A stretch of 64,000 nucleotides of DNA from Nocardia sputorum. GTDB taxonomy: Bacteria; Actinomycetota; Actinomycetes; Mycobacteriales; Mycobacteriaceae. Shown here in pieces: positions 35,269-44,393 of the stretch. Position numbers and translations under genes: made by a program. The notes beneath the pieces were generated by a model. That model made no database searches. It saw only the letters and a program-made list of their open reading frames with translations, and had not been told where the DNA came from. The DNA is taken from assembly GCF_027924405.1 (NCBI RefSeq), contig NZ_AP026978.1, positions 2,356,001 to 2,420,000 of the forward strand. The letters are read 5' to 3'. Position 1 is the stretch's first letter, and each line of letters begins with the position of its first letter.

Positions 35269-35733
35269 ATGAGCACGTCCAGGCCAGTACCGACGGCGTT
35301 GTATATCACCGAGTCGGCCGCCCTCCGGCTGGCCGATCGCGCTGCCCGGGAGGGCACCAGCAGTACCGCACTGCTCGATCGGCTCATTCGCGAAGGCGTC
35401 GATCAGCTCGATCACCCCGGGATCGTGTTCCGAGGGCCGCTGCACGACCGCCGAGCGGCGCTGTCTGCCGGACCGGAGGTCTGGGAAGTCGTTGCGCGCC
35501 TGCGGGAACTGGACGGACCCGTGGAACGCCGGATCGCCGCGCTGAGCGCGAAGTCGGACCTGAATACGAGCAAGATCCGGCTGGCGCTCGCCTACGCGCG
35601 AGCGCACGACGGCGAGATCCTGGAGCGGATCGCGCGCAATAAGCAAGCGGCGGAGTCGATTCACCGCCGTGGCGTCCGGGTGGCCGCGACATCGTTGCCG
35701 TCCAGCGTGCTGGACGGTCCACCGTGGGCCTGA
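35269..35733 (+). CDS. Antitoxin-like DNA-binding protein, apparently without its toxin
   Basis: A 154-residue protein. ATG 35269 has GAGGAG just upstream. Residues ~7-45 look like a ribbon-helix-helix opening (ALYITESAALRLADRAAREG). The middle (GIVFRGPLHDRRAALSAGPE, VWEVVARLRELDG) and the helical end (SKIRLALAYARAHDGEILER) match actinobacterial antitoxins with a DUF433-type helix-turn-helix, which are usually followed by an overlapping DUF5615/Mut7-C-type toxin gene. Here the overlapping GTG frame (GLIRAVRPRGPIF) stops after 14 codons. So the toxin looks lost or truncated. Confidence 0.6.
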   Translation: MSTSRPVPTALYITESAALRLADRAAREGTSSTALLDRLIREGVDQLDHPGIVFRGPLHDRRAALSAGPEVWEVVARLRELDGPVERRIAALSAKSDLNTSKIRLALAYARAHDGEILERIARNKQAAESIHRRGVRVAATSLPSSVLDGPPWA

Positions 35734-36367
35734 TTCGGGCGGTTCGTCCCAGGGGCCCGATCTTCTGAACATCCACCGTGATCTGCGGGCAGCTGACGGC
35801 ATGAGCCGATGGCTGCCCGCACTGCTATGCGGCCCAGTGCCGTTCGTGGCCTGTGGGGCAGCCGATCGGCGGTTGACTGCTGCACCGCGCTCGAGGTGGG
35901 TACGAGGGACATACAGCCCGAAAGGGATGCATCGCTCCCCGGAAACACTTCTATATCGGGCGAACTCGGCGAACGGCGCACCGGCGATGAATCGCAAACC
36001 GTTCAAAAGCCCCATGGATCCCGGCATTTCGGTAGTGGTAGCCGGGGAGGTCTATTTGTGATCCACAACACTGGAATAGATTGTGGACAGCTGGTTTTCC
36101 ACGGCGGCGAAAGATTAGCTATCTCACTGTTATTGGGCACATAACGGGCATATCAGATACGCATTATCCCAAGCTGTGGAGTTTTCTGTGGAATTCGCTG
36201 GATGTTGTCCACATGGTTGACGGTGTCTCCTGTGGAACGGAGGGTGGCCGCCGAGAGCAGGTGAGCCGCATGCGGCTGCCGGGCGCGGAAGGCCGAGCCG
36301 CACCGTGGAGTGCCTCTTCGTGCGCCTCCGATCGGGGCATATCCGGCAGAGGCGATAGCATCGGCGC
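35734..36367. other. Non-coding stretch with a DnaA-box-like cluster
   Basis: About 630 bp without a convincing gene. The left half (35734-36010) has no recognisable content apart from the short frame after the antitoxin-like gene. From 36040 to 36240 the DNA is clearly AT-richer than its surroundings and carries many TCCACA/TGTGGA hexamers. The right 100 bp lead into the M15 peptidase gene. Confidence 0.5.
36059..36239. promoter_or_regulatory. Cluster of DnaA-box-like sites
   Basis: Six exact TCCACA/TGTGGA cores occur in about 180 bp, where chance would give about 0.1. The best 9-mers are TTGTCCACA (36205-36213, the preferred high-GC actinobacterial DnaA box), TGATCCACA (36059-36067, one mismatch from TTATCCACA) and CTGTCCACA (36082-36090, minus strand). 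Weaker ones start at 36095, 36175, 36187 and 36231. The stretch between (36104-36174) is AT-rich. This is not the chromosomal oriC, since dnaA/dnaN are absent. Confidence 0.5.
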
Positions 36368-36895
36368 ATGGTGCTCGGGAATTCTGTGCGGAGTCGGGTG
36401 GCGGTAGGGCTTTCGGTGACGGTGCTTCCGGTGCTGGTCGCGACCGGCGCGTGGGCGGGACAGGCGCAGGCCGACACCGCCGTCGCCATCGAGCAGCGGG
36501 AGTCGGTGGGCTCGGCGACGGGGACCGAGGGGCTCGATCCCAAGCTGGCGTTGGCGTACACCCTGGCCGAGCGGGAGGCGCACGCCCAGGGGGTGCCCTT
36601 GTCCATCACGTCCGGATATCGGACGCCCGCCGAGCAGCAGGCGCTGTGGGAGGACGGCGTGGCGACCTACGGGCCCGACGACGCGCGCCGCTGGGTGCTG
36701 CCGCCGGAGGAGTCCACCCACGTCTCCGGCGACGCGATCGATGTCGGTCCGCAGCAGGGCGCTCGGTGGCTCGAGGCGAACGGCTACCGGTGGGGACTGT
36801 GCCGGATGTTCGAGAACGAATGGTGGCATTTCGAGTTGGCCACCGTGCCGGGCACGGATTGCCCGCCGATGACGCCGGACGCGAGTGTGCGCTGA
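36368..36895 (+). CDS. Exported M15-family D,D-carboxypeptidase
   Basis: A 175-residue protein. Residues 1-36 are a signal peptide (MVLGNSVRSRVAVGLSVTV; cleavage near AQADT). The rest is a short VanY/D-Ala-D-Ala carboxypeptidase domain with the zinc motifs STHVSGDAIDVG (HxxxxxxD) and EWWHFEL (the ExxH pair), plus SGYRTPAEQQALW. It should trim cell-wall peptide stems outside the membrane. ATG 36368; convergent with jetC, 57 bp apart. It occupies the place where jetD would normally be. Confidence 0.9.
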   Translation: MVLGNSVRSRVAVGLSVTVLPVLVATGAWAGQAQADTAVAIEQRESVGSATGTEGLDPKLALAYTLAEREAHAQGVPLSITSGYRTPAEQQALWEDGVATYGPDDARRWVLPPEESTHVSGDAIDVGPQQGARWLEANGYRWGLCRMFENEWWHFELATVPGTDCPPMTPDASVR

Positions 36896-36952
36896 TCCGC
36901 CGCAGGTCTGCTGGACGCCGCGCGCCGCGATGCCCCGGAATGAGCCGGTCGG

Positions 36953-39900
36953 CTAGGTCATCGGCGTGAGTTCCAGGCCGCCCTCGATCGTGCTGGGGAC
37001 GCGGCGGCGATCGGGAGAACCGAGCGCGGCGGTGAGATCCGTTCCGTCGTGTTCGGCGAGCAGGTCGCCGCTGTCCCACACCAGCAGTGTCGCGCTGACG
37101 GTGTTCTCGGCCGCCGAGTGCGCCAGGTCGTAGTGCGCGCACGCCGGGACGTGCGGATAGGTGATCCACAGGTCGTAACCGGTCATGAACAGGTCCAGGT
37201 CGAATTGCACGCTCAATCCGAGCAATTCGCTGCGGCCGTTGTCGTCGACGCCCGCGAACGCCTCGTCCAGCGCGAGCAGGCGCGGGGCCTGCGGGTCGGC
37301 CGAATCGAGCATGACGTGCGCCGCGGCGAACAGCGGCAGGTGCAGCGATACCGACTGCTCCCCGCCCGACAGCGCGCTGTGCCTGGCCACGGTGAGCTTG
37401 TCCTCGCTGCCGTCGGCGGAGATCAAGGTGAACGAGAACACCCGCCAGGTGCGGTAATCCAGCGTCGCGGCCAAGATCTCGGGGTAGGAGCGTTCCGGGT
37501 GCGCCGCCCGCGCCGCGCGGATCTCGGAGGCGAAATGCGCACGGACCGCCGCCAGATCCTCCGCCGTCAGCGCCGAGGCATCCCGGTCGAGCAGCTTGCA
37601 CATCGCCCGCGCCGCGTCGGACAGGCTGTCGGCCAGCACCCAGTGCACGCCGATGGTGTTGCCCGAGGACATCCGGCGCTGTTTCATCTCCGCGCCCATC
37701 CGGCCGATGAGATCGCGGGCGTCGCTGGTGCGTTCGTGGATCTGCTGGGCCAGGCCGGTCAACAGCGCGTCCTCCAGGATGCGTCGCTCGGCGTCGGTGA
37801 GCAGCAATTCCTGGTCACGGCGTGCGGAGTCGAGGCGGCCTGCGAAGTCGGCCAGCGCGGAGACGCCGTGCTCGTCGTGCACCTGGACGACGGTGAGGCC
37901 GTCGGCGGCGTCCCATTGCAACCGGTAATCGCGGCCCGAAGCGGCGAGCGCGGCATCGAATTCCTGCAACGCCGCGGTCACCGCCGAGCGCGTGGACTTG
38001 CGGGCCGCCTCGCCGGCGCGCACCGACGACGTGGCCGCGGCGAGACTGTCGAACAGCGCGGCGACTTCGTCGGGCAGCACCCGCGGTGGCGCCTGCGGCC
38101 CTGCCTTCGATATCCGGTACAGCAATTGCTCGGGCGTCGACCACGCGGCGTCGCTGCTGGGCCAGCGTCCGTCGGCGGGCGCGCCGAGCAGCGTGAGCAG
38201 ATCCGGCCGAGCGTACGGCGCGAGGGCTCGCACGTCCGCCAGCACCTCGGTGAGCGCGGTGGCGAGGGACTCGTGCGCGGTGCGGTAGGCGGCCTCGGCG
38301 TCGCCGACCGCCTCGATGGCCTGGTTGGCGGCCTTGCGCGCGGCTTTCTGCTCGGCCTTGGTCGCCTCGATCCGCTGCCGGGCCCGCTCCAATTCGCGAT
38401 CGACGTCGGCCGCGCCCGCGCCGAGAGCTTCCCGCAAGATCTCCAGTTTCCGCAGCTGTTCCTGGTAGCCGGTGTGCGCGGCCTCGGCTTCTTCCGCGAA
38501 CGCCTCGGCCAGGTCGGCGGCCTCGGTCAAACGGTCCTCCGCCTCGCGTGCGCGCTCCCGTTCCCGTTCGTGGTCGCCGCGCAGGCGCAGCAATCCCGTT
38601 CCGGTGTTCTCGAAGTGCCGGATGGCGGCCGCGAGGGCGTCGATCTCGCGTGCCGTGCGCGGCGTGCGATGGGCTGCGGCGGCCGCGCGCAACTTCTTCT
38701 CCGCGGCGGACACTTCCGCGACCGCTCGGTCGAGGTCGCGCTCGGCGTGGGCGGCGGCCTCCGCGCGCGAGCGCAGCATGCCCGCGGCCTCCGACACCGC
38801 CCGCAAGGCGGTGGTCACCGCGGTCGGGCGCGGAAGCGTCTTGGCGGCGGCGGAGATTCGCGCGAGTTCGGCGGTGGCGGCGGCTTCCTGCTGTTCGGCG
38901 GCGCGCCGGTCCTCGTCCGCGGCGGCCGCGGCGGCGGTCAGCTCGGCCGAGCGGATCTCGCGGCGCCTGGCCCGCGCGGTGGCGCCGATGAACTCGGCGT
39001 CGGCCTTGCGGTGCCTGCCGATCTGCACGCCTTGCCGGAACGCGCCGTCGGCTCCGATCGTCACCGCGCCGCCGGGCTCACCGGCGCCCTCGTGCAGGGC
39101 GACGGAGGCGAGCACGTCGGCCACGACCTGCCGCGGCACCATCAGGGTGTCCGAATCGTCTTCGACGACGAGCACGTCGGCGAGCGTGCGGCCGGTCGGG
39201 CGGTCCGATGCGGGCAGCGGCACCAGGAACTGATCGGAGTCGTAGTCGCGCGGCAGCTCGCCGCTCGGGCAGACCCAGGCGTCCAGCAGATTCGCGGCGT
39301 GCAACGCGGCTTCGATGCCCGCCGCGGCCTCGGGCGGCACGTCGTCCGCGAAACGCACCAGCCGCCACAGCGCGGCGCCGGGCTGGTCGCCGGTCCGGCC
39401 GGAGCGGCCCGCGAATGCCGGTGGCGCGTCGTCCCGGCGGGCGGTCACCCGTTCCAGTTCGGTGGTCAGCTCATCGTGGCGCGCCGTGGCCGCGGTGACG
39501 CGGGCGCGTGCCTCCTGACGCCGGGTACGGACTTCGTCGAGCACAGGTTCGGCACGCTCGGCCAGCACTTCGGCGACCGATGGCGCATCCGAATCCGTCT
39601 CGGCCAGCGCCGAACTCAACGCCTCGAACAACCCGGCGCGCACCGGGGCGTAGATCTCGCGGTGCTCGTCCCACCAGGTCCGCAACGCGGCCGCGACCTC
39701 GGAGCGGGTCACGGCGACCGCCGCTTCGGCGTGCGCGACTTCCGCCGCGGCCGCGTCGCGCAGTTCCCGCGCGCGCTCGGCGAGCCGCTCGGCCCTGGTG
39801 CGTTCGGCGGCAGCGGTGTCCACCGCGGCGACCGCCTTCCGGACTGCGCGCACGTCGGCGTCACGTTCCTCGGCGTGCCCGCGCACGGCGATGGTGAGCT

Positions 39901-41143
39901 GCTCGGCCCGCGTCGTCTCCGGAAGCGGCGTCCAGGCGATTCCGGCCTCCTCGGCCGCGGCGCGCAGGTCGTCCTCACCGCGGGCGAGCGCGGCGGCGGC
40001 GGTGCGCACCGCGGTGCGCGCGCGCTCGGCCTCCTGGGTCCGCTGGTCCAAGGTCTGGCGGGACTTGAGCGCCTTGTCGGCGTGCACGCCCGCCGAGGTC
40101 TCCAGGCGCCGCACCGCGTCGGCCAAGTCGTCGAGCTGCTGTTTGCCCTCGTAGGCGCTGGAACGCTGGAGGTTCTCCCGGTCGGCGAGAGCCTGCTCGT
40201 AGGCGCGGTCCGCGTCCTCGGCCCTGGCCTCGGCGGCGGTGCGCTCGGTTTCCCTGCGCTCGCGCAGGGCGGTGGCGGCGAACAGGGCGGTGCTCGCGTG
40301 GGTCACCGCGTCGAGCCGCGCGCGCACCTGGTCGACGTCCGTCTTCGCCTGCACCGCAAGATATTTGCGATACACCTCGACGAACGCCCGCGTCGCCGTG
40401 TCGGCGTGCACCAGACCCTCGAGGGTGCGGCCGACCTCCTCCATGTCGCTGAACGAGCGGGCGGCGTCCAGGATCAGCTGCTCGTCGAGCGGGCGCAGGC
40501 CGTCGGTGAGCGCCTGCGACAGGCCGCGCGGGTCCAGGTTCTTGGCCAGCTGCGGACGGCGCAGCGTGAGGATCAGATTGATCAGCTGGTCGTAGCGCTG
40601 CGTCCCGAGACCGAACATGCGCGCGTCGATGGCGTTGCGATAGTCCACCGGCCGGTCGACGATCGAATCGGTGCCGATCTGCTCGGCGAGCTGTTTGCGG
40701 GTGAACGGACGGTCGTCCGGGCCGATCAAGGAGAAGTCCACACCAACCCGGCCGTCGGCGACGAAATACCAGCGGGTCACCTTGTCCGAGGAACGGGTGG
40801 CGCGCATGCCGACGCCGACGGTGACCGCCTCGGGGTCCTCCCAGCGGCCGCGCGCGAACTCCATCCAGACATACGAGTACGCCGAGTCCTGCTTGCGGTA
40901 GAGCAGGTTCGACTTCATCGTGCGCTCCTCGCCGGCGAACGGGTTGAGCCTGCGCGGCTCGATCCGTCCGTCCAAGACGAAGGGGAACAGCACTTCCAGC
41001 GCCTTCGTCTTGCCCGATCCGTTCGGCCCGCGCAGGACCAATCTGCCGTCGGCGAAACAGAACTCCTGGTCGCGGTAATCCCATAGGTTGACGATCCCGG
41101 CGCGGGTCGGAGTGAACCGCACTCCGCCGTGAATGAGCGACAT
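36953..41143 (-). CDS. jetC: Wadjet type II SMC-like ATPase JetC (TIGR02680)
   Basis: A 1396-residue SMC/MukB-like protein. Walker A is LRGPNGSGKT (about 38-46), the ABC signature is HSALSGGEQSVSLHLP (about 1255-1275) and Walker B is LLALDEAFAGVDD (about 1298-1310), so the ATPase looks intact. Between them are long Ala/Glu/Arg-rich coiled coils (about 270-500 and 690-1000) around a hinge-like region near 560-680. Loads on DNA and extrudes loops together with JetA and JetB. Starts 3 nt after jetB. The nuclease subunit JetD is missing downstream. Confidence 0.92.
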   Translation of the reverse strand: MSLIHGGVRFTPTRAGIVNLWDYRDQEFCFADGRLVLRGPNGSGKTKALEVLFPFVLDGRIEPRRLNPFAGEERTMKSNLLYRKQDSAYSYVWMEFARGRWEDPEAVTVGVGMRATRSSDKVTRWYFVADGRVGVDFSLIGPDDRPFTRKQLAEQIGTDSIVDRPVDYRNAIDARMFGLGTQRYDQLINLILTLRRPQLAKNLDPRGLSQALTDGLRPLDEQLILDAARSFSDMEEVGRTLEGLVHADTATRAFVEVYRKYLAVQAKTDVDQVRARLDAVTHASTALFAATALRERRETERTAAEARAEDADRAYEQALADRENLQRSSAYEGKQQLDDLADAVRRLETSAGVHADKALKSRQTLDQRTQEAERARTAVRTAAAALARGEDDLRAAAEEAGIAWTPLPETTRAEQLTIAVRGHAEERDADVRAVRKAVAAVDTAAAERTRAERLAERARELRDAAAAEVAHAEAAVAVTRSEVAAALRTWWDEHREIYAPVRAGLFEALSSALAETDSDAPSVAEVLAERAEPVLDEVRTRRQEARARVTAATARHDELTTELERVTARRDDAPPAFAGRSGRTGDQPGAALWRLVRFADDVPPEAAAGIEAALHAANLLDAWVCPSGELPRDYDSDQFLVPLPASDRPTGRTLADVLVVEDDSDTLMVPRQVVADVLASVALHEGAGEPGGAVTIGADGAFRQGVQIGRHRKADAEFIGATARARRREIRSAELTAAAAAADEDRRAAEQQEAAATAELARISAAAKTLPRPTAVTTALRAVSEAAGMLRSRAEAAAHAERDLDRAVAEVSAAEKKLRAAAAAHRTPRTAREIDALAAAIRHFENTGTGLLRLRGDHERERERAREAEDRLTEAADLAEAFAEEAEAAHTGYQEQLRKLEILREALGAGAADVDRELERARQRIEATKAEQKAARKAANQAIEAVGDAEAAYRTAHESLATALTEVLADVRALAPYARPDLLTLLGAPADGRWPSSDAAWSTPEQLLYRISKAGPQAPPRVLPDEVAALFDSLAAATSSVRAGEAARKSTRSAVTAALQEFDAALAASGRDYRLQWDAADGLTVVQVHDEHGVSALADFAGRLDSARRDQELLLTDAERRILEDALLTGLAQQIHERTSDARDLIGRMGAEMKQRRMSSGNTIGVHWVLADSLSDAARAMCKLLDRDASALTAEDLAAVRAHFASEIRAARAAHPERSYPEILAATLDYRTWRVFSFTLISADGSEDKLTVARHSALSGGEQSVSLHLPLFAAAHVMLDSADPQAPRLLALDEAFAGVDDNGRSELLGLSVQFDLDLFMTGYDLWITYPHVPACAHYDLAHSAAENTVSATLLVWDSGDLLAEHDGTDLTAALGSPDRRRVPSTIEGGLELTPMT

Positions 41144-41146
41144 CCG

Positions 41147-42574
41147 TCAGTTCCCTTCCGTACCGGTGCCGTCGGGCCCGTAGGTGTCGGCCGCCGTGAC
41201 GAACAGTTCCGCGGCCCGCTTGGTGCGGACCGTGACGACCGCGCCACGGTAGCGGGCCAGGGCGGGCAGCACGAGCAGCCCGTCGTCCACCACCCGGACC
41301 AGTCGCAGCCGCTCCAGCAAGGCCACCACCTCGGTGGTGAGGCGCGCGACGTCGGCCTGCCATTGCGCGGCGAACGTCGTACCGTAGCGGTCGGCGAGCG
41401 CCTGGACCGTCTCGCGCAACCAGGTCCGGTCGATCAGTGGATAGCCGGGCGAAACCGGTGGGTCCTCCGGTTGCCGCGGGCCGTCCGGCGGATCGAGGTC
41501 GTCGGCAAGCGAATCCGATACGCCGGATTCGGCGAGCGGGGTGAACATGGTGGATTCGGGGATGGCTTCGTCGAGTTGGTCGGCCAGTGCCTCGCCGAGG
41601 TCCGTCGCGCTGTGGCGCCGCGGCAGCGGGTGGTCGATATCCAGCACCCGGTCGGCGATCTCGCCGGCCAGCAGCAAGGCGACCTGCGCGAGCGTGCCGG
41701 TCCCCGGGAAGCGGACGTCCGACAGCCGCCCCGAGCTGTCGATCAGCGCGACGCCCTCCGCCCGGCGTTCGGCGCGCAATCCGGTGAACAGCTCCACCTC
41801 CGCGACCACCCGCTCCTGGGCGAGGACAGGGCGCTCCTCGGGCGCGAGGTCCTCGGCGTACACGACCGGTTGTTCGACCAGCGCCCTGCGCACCCGGCGC
41901 GCGATCTCTGCGGTGCCGGTCGCGTGCGCCGAAAGGCCGGGAACCGTGGCGTCTTCGGTGAGCAGCAGCCCCCGCACGCTGTGCAGATGCTGCAGTGCCC
42001 GCGGCGGCCGGAACAGCGCGAAGACCACCTGTCGGTCGATGTCGTAGAGCGCCTCACCGGCTTCCGGATCGCTGGCCCAGCCGCCCGCGTCGCCGTCGGC
42101 CAAGGTGAGCGCGCCGCGCACGGTCAGCCAGCCCACCGCGTCGACGAACGCGTCGCGGTCGGCGGCCCGGTCGGTGGCGAGCTCGAGCCCGTCCACCCGG
42201 CTCGCGTAGGCGGCCACCTGTTCGGCCAGCTCGGACAGGGTGATCTGGTCTCCCGCGCGTCCCAACGCGGCGAGCGCGAGGGCGAGATAGGCATAGCGGC
42301 GGCGGTCGAAAACGCGCTCGGCGGGGGTGCGCGCGGGCCTGCCCGCGTCGAGGCGGTCCAGCACCGGGAAGACCCGTGCGGTGGTCTCCGTGACTTCGAG
42401 CCGGTAGCCGAACAATTCGGCGAGGTCCTCGCGCAACTCGGTGGCCCAGCGCCGGATCAGCGGCAGTGCGATCCGGTCCGGGTAGGTGCGGGTCACCAGG
42501 TGGTTGGCCAGGACGACCCGCGCGGCGCGCTGATAGTTGTCGAGCGCGAGCGCATCGATGGTGCGTCCGTGCAT
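41147..42574 (-). CDS. jetB: Wadjet type II subunit JetB (DUF2398)
   Basis: A 475-residue protein of the TIGR02678/DUF2398 family, the MukE-like winged-helix partner of the SMC. It starts MHGRTIDALALDNYQRAARV and has the family stretches RRWATELREDLAELFGYRLE, FDRRRYAYLALALAALG and RDAFVDAVGWLTVRGALTLA. ATG 42574 shares one base with the jetA stop (TGATG). The open frame runs far upstream into jetA but only this start makes sense. Confidence 0.9.
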   Translation of the reverse strand: MHGRTIDALALDNYQRAARVVLANHLVTRTYPDRIALPLIRRWATELREDLAELFGYRLEVTETTARVFPVLDRLDAGRPARTPAERVFDRRRYAYLALALAALGRAGDQITLSELAEQVAAYASRVDGLELATDRAADRDAFVDAVGWLTVRGALTLADGDAGGWASDPEAGEALYDIDRQVVFALFRPPRALQHLHSVRGLLLTEDATVPGLSAHATGTAEIARRVRRALVEQPVVYAEDLAPEERPVLAQERVVAEVELFTGLRAERRAEGVALIDSSGRLSDVRFPGTGTLAQVALLLAGEIADRVLDIDHPLPRRHSATDLGEALADQLDEAIPESTMFTPLAESGVSDSLADDLDPPDGPRQPEDPPVSPGYPLIDRTWLRETVQALADRYGTTFAAQWQADVARLTTEVVALLERLRLVRVVDDGLLVLPALARYRGAVVTVRTKRAAELFVTAADTYGPDGTGTEGN

Positions 42575-44286
42575 CAGCGGCGCTCCCCGCGCGGGTGCGA
42601 CCGCGTTCCGGTCGTCTGCTCGATCTTCAGCGTCCGGTTGTTCAACCGCAGCAGCCCGCGGGTGGTGCGCACCACCGTCGGACCGTCGTGCTCGGACACC
42701 GTGAGGGTGACGCCGCTGTCGGAACCGGTGGTGCCCGCCACCCGGCCGCGCACCGGGACCCACGCGGTGGACGCGGCGTCCAGTAGCCGCAGCAGCACTT
42801 CGGTTTCCCGGTCGTCCAGGACCCGTTCGTGCACGTCCCCGGCGGCCAGCGACCTGGCGGCCGCGGCACGGGCCCGCTGCGCGTCCAACTGGGCCTCGCG
42901 CAGGCGCCGGATGCCCGCGTCGTTGCGGTGGATGCGGGCGGGCGCACCGGCCGAGGGCGGGCGCCCGGTCTCGGCCAGCGTGCGTGAGATCTCCAACGGC
43001 GGTGCGTCCCACCAGGATCGGATCGCCGGGATCACATCGGCGTCCGGGTGCTCCATCGCGAGGTGCCGTGGTTTGCCCAGCCCGAACACGGCGTCGAACA
43101 GGGCGTGGGCACTGTCCACGGTCGGCGCCGCGGTGAACCAGCCGGCCAGATGCCGCAGTGCCGATTCCCGGCTGACCCCGCCGCGGCGCGTCTCGGTGAC
43201 CCGCCGCAGCAGCGAGAGCACCGCGGCGATGGCGCTCATGGTGGCCTCGCGCAGTCGCTCGGCCTCCGTCGGCCCGTCCGCCTCGCCGGCGGACGCCACG
43301 AACCAGGTCCGCAGTCCGTCCCATCTGGCCTGCCAATCGGCGCGGCGTTCATCGATGCTCAGGAGCACCCGTTCGTCGCAGCGCGCCGCCCGGACGATCA
43401 GGTCGTCGGCTCCGGTTTCCTCGATCTCCGCGATCGCCGCCGCCAGGCGCGGGGTGAATCGGGCCAGGTCCAGGCTGAATTCCCGCATGTGCGCGAGCAG
43501 CGCGTCCTTGTGCGCGAGAAACGATTCCGGGGTGATCTCGGTGGTGCGCACCAGGTCGCCGAGCCCCAGATAGAAGTGCGCGGCGCGGGCGGCCAGGTCG
43601 GACAGGGCGGTGTCGAGACGACGCAGCGTGCGGTAGGCGCGTTCGGCGTCGCCCGCCCGATTGGCCTCGGCCAGGGTGTGCAGATCGGCCAGCAACTCGG
43701 GCAGCACGAGGCGCGACAGCGAGGCGTCGTCGAGGCGCGCGCTGAGCACACCGGCGACCGCCCGGTATGCCTGGAAGCCCGCCTGGGAGAACTGGTACAC
43801 GTAGTGCCGGTTGCGGTATTCGGCCAGCGTCGCGGCGCGGGCTCCGTCGTAACTGCGTTCCAGCACGCCCCAGTGGTGCAGCTGGTCCAGCAGCGGACCG
43901 ATCTCGGCCGCGGTCAGGCGCGCGGCCGCGGCCCGGCCGGTCGTCTCCGGGGGCTGCTCCGGCACATCGGTTTCCCGCTCCCGTCGCTCGCCCTCGCGCG
44001 AACCTGGCGGACGCGTGCGGAATTCCGTGGTGCCCGCCGCATCCCCTGCCATTGCGACCGGTCGGTTCGAAGTAGTCGGGTCCGGCGCGCGCAGGACGCT
44101 TCCGTGGCGTTCGATCCACTCCGCGACGTCGTCGGCGTGCAGCAGCACCACGTACGCCGCTCGCGCACTGTCGAACGCGCGCAGCACCCGGAGGTAGTCC
44201 GCGCGCCGCTCGGCGGTGGCGAAAGAGAACAGCCGCAGCCGATCGTCCCAGGGGGTGTCGGCACAGCCGTCATCGGAGTCGGTCAC
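42574..44286 (-). CDS. jetA: Wadjet type II subunit JetA (DUF2397)
   Basis: A 570-residue protein of the TIGR02677/DUF2397 family, the MukF-like kleisin. Typical stretches are DRLRLFSFATAERRADYLRV, AEYRNRHYVYQFSQAGFQAY, SFLAHKDALLAHMREFSLDL and SRESALRHLAGWFTAAPTVD. GTG 44286 gives the short N-terminus usual in the family (VTDSDDGCADTPWDDRLRLF); ATG 44367 would add 27 residues. An unusual low-complexity insert (about 80-120, rich in Arg, Glu and Pro) separates the N-terminal helix from the winged helix. First gene of the jet set. Confidence 0.9.
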   Translation of the reverse strand: MTDSDDGCADTPWDDRLRLFSFATAERRADYLRVLRAFDSARAAYVVLLHADDVAEWIERHGSVLRAPDPTTSNRPVAMAGDAAGTTEFRTRPPGSREGERRERETDVPEQPPETTGRAAAARLTAAEIGPLLDQLHHWGVLERSYDGARAATLAEYRNRHYVYQFSQAGFQAYRAVAGVLSARLDDASLSRLVLPELLADLHTLAEANRAGDAERAYRTLRRLDTALSDLAARAAHFYLGLGDLVRTTEITPESFLAHKDALLAHMREFSLDLARFTPRLAAAIAEIEETGADDLIVRAARCDERVLLSIDERRADWQARWDGLRTWFVASAGEADGPTEAERLREATMSAIAAVLSLLRRVTETRRGGVSRESALRHLAGWFTAAPTVDSAHALFDAVFGLGKPRHLAMEHPDADVIPAIRSWWDAPPLEISRTLAETGRPPSAGAPARIHRNDAGIRRLREAQLDAQRARAAAARSLAAGDVHERVLDDRETEVLLRLLDAASTAWVPVRGRVAGTTGSDSGVTLTVSEHDGPTVVRTTRGLLRLNNRTLKIEQTTGTRSHPRGERR

Positions 44287-44393
44287 CGGGAACAGGGTAG
44301 TAGCGGGCCGATCGCCACCCGCAGGACGTTCCGCTGTTCGGGGTGGCCGGGTCCGGTTCGTCACCATTCGCCGCGGCTGCGGAGCGGTGCGGC

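Noticed and set aside
36058..36144. A 28-codon frame with a strong GGGGAGG site starting at GTG 36058
   Set aside because: It lies within the DnaA-box-like cluster, has no recognisable features and could arise by chance.
36059..36239. Chromosomal oriC
   Set aside because: No dnaA, dnaN, rpmH or gyrB nearby; other readings of the site cluster are more likely.
37049..41086. A plus-strand open frame of over 1300 codons opposite jetC
   Set aside because: Its translation is Gly/Arg/Val-rich without domain motifs, while the minus strand has Walker and signature motifs.
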